Shown here piece by piece: positions 1 to 4,035 of a stretch of DNA of 21,060 bases. The notes beneath the pieces are model-generated. The model did not search any database. It was given only the letters and a program-made list of their open reading frames with translations, and was not told the origin of the DNA. The position numbers and the translations under genes were made by a program. Source of the stretch: a virus. Location of the stretch: positions 1 through 21,060 of IMG/VR virus record IMGVR_UViG_3300028925_007497. One strand, written 5' to 3'. Positions within the stretch are counted from its first letter, which is position 1. The number at the start of each line of letters is the position of its first letter.

Positions 1-1
1 G

Positions 2-523
2 CATAGTGAAGCAAACTCTGATAAGAACAATCCAAATTATAAAGATGGTTTGTTTGTAGGTGCGAGTAAAGACCCAAAGATAGCGGCAGCAGCTGCACAA
101 GTAACTCGTGATAATAGGACTCCAGAAAAAAAAGAAGAAGATAACAAAAAATGTATAGATCGTAAGAAAGAAAAGCGTGCTAATATGACTCCAGAAGAGA
201 AAGAGAGAGATAGAATAAAACACAGAGATAGTGTGAGAGTATCGCGTGCTAATAGGACTCCAGCAGAGAAAGAAGAACATCTAAGGAAAGCAAGGTTAAA
301 AGATGCTGAGAGAAGTGCTAAGAAGAAGGCAGAGAGAACAGATTGGGTAAGAGGCCCATATAAGAAGAAGAAGTCATCTATGACTCCAGAAGAACTAGAA
401 GAAGAAAGAGAAGAACATAGAAGAAAAAATAGAATAGCAACTGATAAGTACAGAGCTAAGAAGAAGGCAGAGAAAGAGAAAGAGAAGGGGGGAGAAGGAA
501 CACTAGACGCTTTCTTTGGATAA
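2..523 (+). CDS. Lys/Glu-rich repeat protein, 5' end outside window
   Basis: This reading frame is open to the left edge of the window, so only its last 173 residues are visible and the true start lies upstream. A TTG at 50 could start a 157-residue form, but the in-frame codons before it continue sensibly (ending NNPNYKDGLFVGASKDP), so I favour a longer gene. After about residue 30 the protein is almost entirely Lys, Arg and Glu. It carries four loose repeats of the form (N/S)(R/M)TPEEKEE (NRTPEKKEE, NMTPEEKER, NRTPAEKEE, SMTPEELEE), each followed by a charged helix, and should form charged helices or coiled coil. I do not recognise a family. The stretch around NNPNYKDG is faintly like the NUMOD3 helices of phage homing endonucleases and might mean a nuclease domain lies upstream, but this is weak. 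DNA or RNA binding is plausible from the charge only. Confidence 0.7.
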   Translation, partial: HSEANSDKNNPNYKDGLFVGASKDPKIAAAAAQVTRDNRTPEKKEEDNKKCIDRKKEKRANMTPEEKERDRIKHRDSVRVSRANRTPAEKEEHLRKARLKDAERSAKKKAERTDWVRGPYKKKKSSMTPEELEEEREEHRRKNRIATDKYRAKKKAEKEKEKGGEGTLDAFFG

Positions 524-720
524 TGTTAGTGCTTACTCTGTTATTCCCACAATTCCCCACTTTGCGGAAGCATTTATAAAAGGCTCATATAAACATAGAG
601 CATATGTGATTAGTGTTTGTTAGGTATCGGCATTTATTCTTCACTATCGCAGAATATATTCGAGAATCTCAGTATATCGCCAATTAAATCAATTATTTTC
701 ACTTATTTAGCATAAAGCCC

Positions 721-749
721 TTGACAATAGTACTCAGCTCTGTTATAAT
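721..749 (+). promoter_or_regulatory. Consensus sigma70 promoter (early type) before small gene
   Basis: TTGACA at 721-726 and TATAAT at 744-749 are separated by exactly 17 bases, and TG at 741-742 gives an extended -10. Transcription would start near 756, about 28 bases before the ATG at 784. The 260-base gap upstream (524-720) holds no gene that I can support and no convincing terminator. Confidence 0.9.
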
Positions 750-783
750 AGCTGTATAAGATAATGATGGAAGAGAGAAGAAA

Positions 784-1017
784 ATGAATATAAACATCTG
801 GGTTGATTCAGAGAACTATATGGGTCGAGGTATTGCTGGAGAGTATGCCTCTGAGATAGACTCTATACCCGGCCCAGAGAACAAGATGGAACTACCCTGT
901 AATACTTGTTCTAACTATGATGACTGCGCCATTACTGCTAAGGAATGCTCTGCGTTTCGCTCTTGGTGTACCACAGGTCAGTATGATGTTGCTAAGGTTA
1001 TGAAGTTGCTAAAATAA
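784..1017 (+). CDS. Small cysteine-rich protein (77 aa), possible zinc binder
   Basis: This is a small soluble protein with five cysteines in its second half (C39, C42, C48, C55, C62; pattern CxxC-x5-C-x6-C-x6-C). Such spacing is typical of small metal-binding or zinc-ribbon-like folds, so zinc binding is the natural guess, but no family is recognised. A purine-rich stretch (GGAAGAGAG) ends a few bases before the ATG and serves as ribosome site. The gene is alone between two strong promoters (721-749 and 1031-1059), so it is probably expressed early, like the small host-takeover genes of T4-type phages. That role is inferred from position only. Confidence 0.8.
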   Translation: MNINIWVDSENYMGRGIAGEYASEIDSIPGPENKMELPCNTCSNYDDCAITAKECSAFRSWCTTGQYDVAKVMKLLK

Positions 1018-1030
1018 TGCTCGAAAGGCC

Positions 1031-1059
1031 TTGACATTGCTTCCTAGTAGTGTTATAAT
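1031..1059 (+). promoter_or_regulatory. Consensus sigma70 promoter (early type) before small-gene cluster
   Basis: TTGACA at 1031-1036 and TATAAT at 1054-1059 have a 17-base spacer and an extended -10 TG at 1051-1052. The ten bases TGTTATAATA and the following GCT(A/G)TATA are the same as in the promoter at 721, so the two probably derive from one another or share a further control. It lies in the 69 bases between two small genes and would drive the overlapping cluster from 1087 through the tRNA. Confidence 0.9.
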
Positions 1060-1086
1060 AGCTATATAGAAATGAGAGAGTAGATT

Positions 1087-1329
1087 ATGAAAATCAAAGG
1101 TGCAATGACTGTTTTAAATAACGAGTGTGAGTTTCTAGGAAAGTCGCTAGATGAATTGCTTGCCACTCCTATAGAGATACTTAGAGAAACCAGCCCTTTT
1201 AAGGTGATGGAAGCTGTTACTGTCTATGAGAAATCACTAGAGGACTTTAGAGTAAAGAGTACTAATGTACTAGCAGCTGATAACTCGTATACTGGGCCCA
1301 ACATAGCCTATAATGGGAAGTTACTATGA
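1087..1329 (+). CDS. Hypothetical small phage protein (80 aa)
   Basis: First gene of a tightly packed cluster, starting about 20 bases after the expected transcript start, with a GAGAG ribosome site just upstream. The 80 residues are mixed alpha/beta in character, with no signal peptide, membrane segment or metal-ligand cluster. I do not recognise a family. Its stop codon overlaps the next start as ATGA (1326-1329), the usual sign of coupled translation, which supports both this gene and the next being real. Likely early expression from the promoter at 1031. Confidence 0.75.
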   Translation: MKIKGAMTVLNNECEFLGKSLDELLATPIEILRETSPFKVMEAVTVYEKSLEDFRVKSTNVLAADNSYTGPNIAYNGKLL

Positions 1330-1487
1330 GTAAAGAAAAAGATTTATATCAAATGTTTATGGACAGTTTAGATTTTGAGTCAAAAGAAGCTACTCAAGAA
1401 GATTTTGACCTGTATGAAAGAATGGAAAGATTTAGGAGATTTCATGTAATCTCTGAAGAAGTCGAAGCATGGGCAAGCACATCATGA
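1326..1487 (+). CDS. Hypothetical acidic small protein (53 aa)
   Basis: The frame runs ATG-AGT-AAA-GAA from 1326 to a TGA at 1485-1487 and gives 53 residues starting MSKEKDLYQMFMDSLDF and ending EVEAWASTS. It begins inside the stop of the preceding gene (ATGA at 1326) and ends in another ATGA (1484-1487) that holds the next start. Two such overlaps in a row are strong support for a real though tiny gene. The protein is acidic and predicted helical, with no recognisable domain. Confidence 0.7.
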   Translation: MSKEKDLYQMFMDSLDFESKEATQEDFDLYERMERFRRFHVISEEVEAWASTS

Positions 1488-1681
1488 AAACAATGACTGC
1501 ATTTAAATACTTAGTTACACAAAGTAAGAAAAATAAACAAACTTTAAATGAATATCTCTATGACTTAGAGTTCATCATGATGCAACATCAATACATGATG
1601 GATGATAAACTCATAGAAGCTTATACCACTTGGAAGGAACGGCCGCTCATACCACAGGTAGAGTCTTCGCATGTTCTATAA
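1484..1681 (+). CDS. Hypothetical small helical protein (65 aa)
   Basis: The frame could start at ATG 1469, but the ATG at 1484 overlaps the TGA of the previous gene as ATGA, and all junctions in this cluster are of that kind, so 1484 is preferred (protein begins MKTMTAFKYLVTQ). The 65-residue product looks mainly helical with a Met-rich middle (EFIMMQHQYMM). No family is recognised. Its last 11 bases overlap the following gene. Function unknown; expected to be co-expressed with its neighbours from the promoter at 1031. Confidence 0.68.
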   Translation: MKTMTAFKYLVTQSKKNKQTLNEYLYDLEFIMMQHQYMMDDKLIEAYTTWKERPLIPQVESSHVL

Positions 1682-1865
1682 GACTACCATTCATTTAGAG
1701 GGTCAACTCATCACATGTGAGTATAGACTCAATAAAGTTGACTCTGTACAGGCAGCACTAGCTAATGTCAGTGTTGACATAGATGTACATTCATGTGTCA
1801 TCACTACAGTATTATCGTTAGTTGATGCGCCTGATCCGGTAGTCAATCGTAATTTGCTCCGTTAG
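1671..1865 (+). CDS. Hypothetical small protein (64 aa) whose stop lies inside a tRNA gene
   Basis: This 64-residue protein (MFYKTTIHLEGQLITCEYRL...) starts within the last 11 bases of the preceding gene in another frame and ends in TAG at 1863-1865, which is inside the 5' part of the tRNA-Thr (1856 onward). The predicted pattern is mainly beta strand. No family is recognised. Overlap with the tRNA means that a ribosome finishing this gene would sit on the tRNA acceptor sequence before processing, so translation and tRNA maturation from one transcript would compete. The gene could be a chance frame, but the continuing overlap pattern favours it. Confidence 0.6.
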   Translation: MFYKTTIHLEGQLITCEYRLNKVDSVQAALANVSVDIDVHSCVITTVLSLVDAPDPVVNRNLLR

Positions 1866-1931
1866 CTCAGTTGGTAGAGCAGTTGCCTTGTAAGCATCAG
1901 GTCGTAGGTTCGACTCCTATACGGAGCTCCA
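1856..1931 (+). tRNA. tRNA-Thr (anticodon UGU)
   Basis: A full cloverleaf can be drawn by hand. The acceptor stem (1856-1862 with 1921-1927) has seven perfect pairs, the D stem is GCTC/GAGC, and the T arm has the loop TTCGACT. The anticodon loop CTTGTAA (1887-1893) gives UGU, which reads ACA. The anticodon stem has one T-T mismatch (1883/1897). The CCA end is encoded at 1929-1931. The Thr-rich late genes downstream use ACA heavily, which fits a phage tRNA that supplements the host. Confidence 0.95.
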
Positions 1932-1935
1932 GTTC

Positions 1936-2020
1936 GGAGAGGTATCCCATTAAGGTTGGTATGGGCCACAGTGAAGTTCTTCTTATATGAAGTGTGGCGA
2001 TGGGTGTTGGGATACTCTCC
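1936..2020 (+). ncRNA. Candidate structured RNA directly after tRNA-Thr
   Basis: Bases 1936-1949 pair with 2008-2020 as a 13-bp stem with one bulged G (1942). Inside, 1966-1970 pairs with 1993-1997 (CCACA/TGTGG) and 1979-1982 with 1989-1992 (CTTC/GAAG) around a six-base loop. An 85-base arm of this kind beginning five bases after a tRNA CCA end looks like a stable RNA co-transcribed and cut out with the tRNA. It does not fit a tRNA: there is no T arm. The sequence following the stem, ATTTTATT, could make it an unusual terminator instead. Structure is seen by eye; identity as an RNA gene is inference. Confidence 0.5.
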
Positions 2021-2074
2021 ATTTTATTCTGTGTACCGGTTGTCACACAGCAGCCCCCCATTAAAACTGGCATG
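1946..2074 (+). repeat. 18-base motif present twice in the gene-free region
   Basis: CCCATTAAGGTTGGTATG (1946-1963) and CCCATTAAAACTGGCATG (2057-2074) agree at 14 of 18 positions, and all four differences are transitions. The copies are 111 bases apart. The first lies in the long stem structure, the second in the hairpin region that follows. Conservation of this kind within non-coding sequence suggests duplicated, related RNA elements. Confidence 0.6.
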
Positions 2075-2150
2075 CTGAGTTTAATCTATAAGTGTAGTTA
2101 AGTACCTAAGCGATATCTCGCGCACTACCTTTGCGGGTGGTGGTGGCAGT
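2029..2150 (+). other. Gene-free stretch with several hairpins, possible second RNA
   Basis: Between the structure ending at 2020 and the gene at 2179 no coding frame is convincing. Hairpins visible are: 2029-2034 with 2045-2050 (CTGTGT/ACACAG), 2061-2068 with 2078-2084 (seven pairs and one bulged A, loop containing GCATGC), 2094-2098 with 2124-2128, and a small GCGA/TCGC hairpin at 2110-2121. A G-rich run (2134-2147) follows and could pair with the C-run at 2054-2059. Whether this is one RNA, two, or a structured leader of the gene at 2179 cannot be decided from sequence. Confidence 0.4.
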
Positions 2151-2178
2151 TCCACAGGTTACTATAATGAGAAAGTAA

Positions 2179-2406
2179 ATGAGTAATACAGCATACAAGT
2201 GGTCAGGAACGCTGATGTTCTTAACAGCAGCACTACTGTTATCATCTAACATAGAAATATCTAAGTACGGATATGCTATCTTTCTTATGGGGCATATTAC
2301 TCTCAGTTACTTCTTTTGGTTTAGAGTAAGAGATACCGCAATGTTTACTCACAACTTCTTCTTTATACTCATAGACCTATGGGGATTATATCGTTGGTTC
2401 TTCTGA
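2179..2406 (+). CDS. Small three-helix membrane protein (75 aa)
   Basis: The protein is almost wholly hydrophobic, with three likely membrane segments at about residues 8-23, 30-48 and 55-72, and aromatic-rich ends (SYFFWF, WGLYRWFF). Similar short membrane proteins occur in marine T4-like phages to my memory, but no function is established; a role in altering the host membrane or in superinfection exclusion would be a guess. The ribosome site is weak (GAGAAAG). It has no clear promoter of its own and may be read through from upstream. Confidence 0.75.
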   Translation: MSNTAYKWSGTLMFLTAALLLSSNIEISKYGYAIFLMGHITLSYFFWFRVRDTAMFTHNFFFILIDLWGLYRWFF

Positions 2407-2474
2407 GAAAGAGCCCCCCCCTGAAACTGAGCGTTATTCAATTGCACTACCCTGCATTATAATACGGAAATCTA

Positions 2475-2503
2475 TTGACACTATAACTTACCTGTGTTAT
2501 AAT
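2475..2503 (+). promoter_or_regulatory. Consensus sigma70 promoter (early type)
   Basis: TTGACA at 2475-2480, a 17-base spacer and TATAAT at 2498-2503, with the extended -10 TG at 2495-2496. It shares TGTTATAATA with the promoters at 721 and 1031. The start of transcription is expected near 2510. A second TATAAT at 2458-2463 has no good -35 box at the right distance. Confidence 0.9.
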
Positions 2504-2516
2504 AATACATTATCAT

Positions 2517-2520
2517 GGAG
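2517..2520 (+). promoter_or_regulatory. Ribosome binding site that selects the start at 2530
   Basis: GGAG lies nine bases before ATG 2530. The upstream ATG at 2515 overlaps this site and would be only about five bases from the expected transcript start, so it has no room for a ribosome site of its own. Confidence 0.65.
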
Positions 2521-2529
2521 ATATACAGT

Positions 2530-2958
2530 ATGAGTGGTATGCACCTATTACCTGTTTATTATACAACGACTAATCACAAGAAGCGTAAGAAGAAAGTGAA
2601 TAGGAGTAAGTATGAAGCGGCATGTATAAAACACAATAAGTTCTTGAAAAGATATAATCTAGGCCCGCAGCTTTCGTTACAGGAATATATCGACAATGTT
2701 CATGGCAAGGTTACATTCGGTTCAAAGACCTTGACTGAACTCTCGGTGTCTTCGTATGAGAGGGCTTCTCTGAGAAGCAAACCTGATACTATACCTTCTG
2801 TTAGTTTGGCGTTTAAATCAAATCCTATGGAGGGATGTGTAAAGGAACGACCTTATTATACCGGAGAGGCAGTGATAGGACAGGCTTATAACAAGGGAGG
2901 AATGCAAGTGCTGACACCCGAAGAAGTAAGAGATCCCATGACAGGAAAACGTAGATAA
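2530..2958 (+). CDS. Conserved basic phage protein of unknown function (142 aa)
   Basis: The start at 2530 (MSGMHLLPVYYTTTNHKKRKKK) is chosen over an ATG at 2515 because of the ribosome site at 2517-2520. The N-terminus is short and hydrophobic/aromatic, followed by a very basic run (residues ~16-24) and a helical, charged section. The C-terminus reads AYNKGGMQVLTPEEVRDPMTGKRR in two pieces: an invariant-looking AYNKGG motif and the ending DPMTGKRR. I recall this N- and C-terminal pattern as common to many marine T4-like phage proteins, none with a known role. Basic charge suggests nucleic acid contact, but this is inference. A strong early-type promoter lies directly upstream. Confidence 0.82.
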   Translation: MSGMHLLPVYYTTTNHKKRKKKVNRSKYEAACIKHNKFLKRYNLGPQLSLQEYIDNVHGKVTFGSKTLTELSVSSYERASLRSKPDTIPSVSLAFKSNPMEGCVKERPYYTGEAVIGQAYNKGGMQVLTPEEVRDPMTGKRR

Positions 2959-2961
2959 ATA
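2954..2961 (+). promoter_or_regulatory. Possible late promoter (GATAAATA)
   Basis: GATAAATA matches seven of eight bases of the T4 late element and fits the looser NATAAATA described for cyanophages. It spans the end of the preceding gene, 62 bases before the oxygenase start. The leader between them holds a GC-rich palindromic patch (about 2980-3001). Confidence 0.35.
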
Positions 2962-3023
2962 AACGAGAATAGAAAGCGTTAGCAGCCGCGTTTCGGCGCG
3001 CGAAAAAACTCCGAGTAAAATCC

Positions 3024-3554
3024 ATGATAAAAAAGTTAAAAAAGAATCGGTTCGATCATGAGTTTCATATAAAGTTACCGTTGGTTCAAAGATCGTTGAA
3101 TGTAAATAATGGTATCCTTGCTGATATAATCATGACGCGAGGTGATGTACAACAGCGAAGAACTAATGTTCAAGCTGATATGACCGAATGGGAACTACAT
3201 AGATTGTACGAACCTGTTCAGGCGTTATGTACTCAGGCGCTAGAGGTTGCAGAAGAAATATATCCTGCTACCTTTAATGACTCTAAACTTTATACACGAA
3301 GGTGTTGGGGTGCGTCTTATAGTAAAGATGATTTTACTAAAGAACATAATCATGCAAGCAATGTGTATAGTTGGTGTTACTATATAAGTATGCCTGAAGG
3401 AGCATCACCTATTATCTTTCCTGAGGCGAATCTAACCATAACTCCGAATGAAGGTGATCTCATTTTGTTTTCTGGTTTGGTAAGACACTCTGTTCCCCCT
3501 AGCGATTATGAAGGGAAACGCATTATGATTGCGGGGAATATAAATGTACGATAA
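3024..3554 (+). CDS. 2-oxoglutarate/Fe(II)-dependent oxygenase family protein
   Basis: The protein (176 aa) fits the phage 2OG-Fe(II) oxygenase group related to prolyl hydroxylases. The C-terminal half has the expected order: an HNH metal motif at 108-110 (KEHNHASN), beta strands with SWCYYISMPEG, then GDLILFSGLVRHSVPP with the distal ligand H155, and R166 in GKRIMIAGNI, which should bind 2-oxoglutarate. In this family the carboxylate of the usual HxD is often replaced, as here. Such enzymes hydroxylate proteins, nucleotides or small molecules; the substrate in T4-like marine phages, where they are frequent, is unknown. It stands between the early-type region and the structural genes, with a possible late promoter at 2954, and is followed within seven bases by a tRNA-like gene. 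Confidence 0.8.
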   Translation: MIKKLKKNRFDHEFHIKLPLVQRSLNVNNGILADIIMTRGDVQQRRTNVQADMTEWELHRLYEPVQALCTQALEVAEEIYPATFNDSKLYTRRCWGASYSKDDFTKEHNHASNVYSWCYYISMPEGASPIIFPEANLTITPNEGDLILFSGLVRHSVPPSDYEGKRIMIAGNINVR

Positions 3555-3560
3555 GCATAT

Positions 3561-3632
3561 GCTGGTTTAGCTCAGTGGCAGAGCATTCTCTCAGGCGGGA
3601 GAAGGTGGGGAGTTCGAGTCTTCCAACCAGCA
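3561..3632 (+). tRNA. tRNA-like gene with an 8-base anticodon loop, isotype unclear
   Basis: The acceptor stem (3561-3567 with 3625-3631) has seven perfect pairs, the D stem is GCTC/GAGC, and the T arm has loop TTCGAGT and five pairs (one G-T). The anticodon stem TTCTC/GAGAA (3586-3590/3599-3603) is perfect but encloses eight bases, TCAGGCGG, and the only T near position 33 is the first loop base. Reading T3591 as U33 gives CAG (Leu), but there is no long variable arm. The base after the acceptor stem is A, and it is followed by CCT, so CCA is not encoded. The options are a real frameshift-type tRNA, a degenerate tRNA, or a base error in the sequence. Confidence 0.8.
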
Positions 3633-3638
3633 CCTAAT

Positions 3639-3980
3639 CTAAGGTCTTTCTTCTATAAGACTTTCCCAAGCATCATTCTTTAACCACTCTCGATCTTGAT
3701 AATTATAATCATGAGCCTGTATGTGGTCATCAACCATAGATTCTATATTCCGAACATCTGAATGAATGTGTTCAACATACTTGGTATTTTTAATTTTATC
3801 GACCTCATCTATTAATAGACGAATTTCGTTTTGCGTATCTTGCTCGAAGGACGTTTGATATTTTTCTAGCTCTTCTACTTTTGAGTTAATCAAGAAAAAC
3901 AAACAACCATATGATATGAATATTAAGATTACTAACATAAAACTTTTCTCGTCAGCAGCCCTTGCAGATTTCTTTGTCAT
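3639..3980 (-). CDS. Membrane-anchored coiled-coil protein (113 aa)
   Basis: This is the only minus-strand gene that I support. Residues 1-13 are basic (MTKKSARAADEKS), 14-31 form one membrane helix, and the rest is charged heptad-like coiled coil (about 33-90), ending WLKNDAWESLIEERP. Type II topology with the coil outside the cytoplasm is expected from the charge. The layout resembles inner-membrane spanins (Rz type), which help lysis, but small structural or host-modifying proteins look the same and no partner o-spanin is visible, so lysis is only a guess. The start is supported by AGAGG five bases upstream and by an exact late promoter at 3997-4004 on the same strand. It converges on the tRNA-like gene. 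Confidence 0.8.
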   Translation of the reverse strand: MTKKSARAADEKSFMLVILIFISYGCLFFLINSKVEELEKYQTSFEQDTQNEIRLLIDEVDKIKNTKYVEHIHSDVRNIESMVDDHIQAHDYNYQDREWLKNDAWESLIEERP

Positions 3981-3996
3981 TGTAACCTCTTTCTAT

Positions 3997-4004
3997 TATT
4001 TATA
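3997..4004 (-). promoter_or_regulatory. T4-type late promoter, leftward
   Basis: TATTTATA on the plus strand is TATAAATA on the minus strand, an exact T4 late element, 16 bases before the minus-strand ATG at 3980. The transcript would start near 3991, just ahead of the AGAGG ribosome site. It faces away from the rightward late promoter at 4009. Confidence 0.75.
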
Positions 4005-4008
4005 TCCT

Positions 4009-4016
4009 TATAAATA
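4009..4016 (+). promoter_or_regulatory. T4-type late promoter, rightward, for the baseplate operon
   Basis: An exact TATAAATA is followed by AAGGAG (4023-4028) and ATG 4036. Transcription near 4022 would leave a leader of about 14 bases. No further exact late element is seen before the short-gap genes up to 14008, so this promoter may serve the whole baseplate block. Confidence 0.85.
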
Positions 4017-4035
4017 ACTAGTAAGGAGTTTATTC

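Noticed and set aside
1936-2020. Stem structure read as a second tRNA (Ser/Leu type)
   Set aside because: Acceptor-like ends and a D-like GGTTGG are present, but no T arm or plausible anticodon arm can be drawn.
1987-2064. 25-codon frame through the structured RNA region
   Set aside because: No ribosome site, odd composition, and it crosses the stem structure. Chance frame is more likely.
2442-2463. Second -10-like TATAAT (2458-2463) with TTGCAC (2442-2447)
   Set aside because: The spacer is only ten bases. No other acceptable -35 box is present.
2825-3025. Minus-strand frame of 66 codons opposite the conserved basic protein
   Set aside because: It overlaps a supported plus-strand gene and its leader, and shows no recognisable features or start signals.
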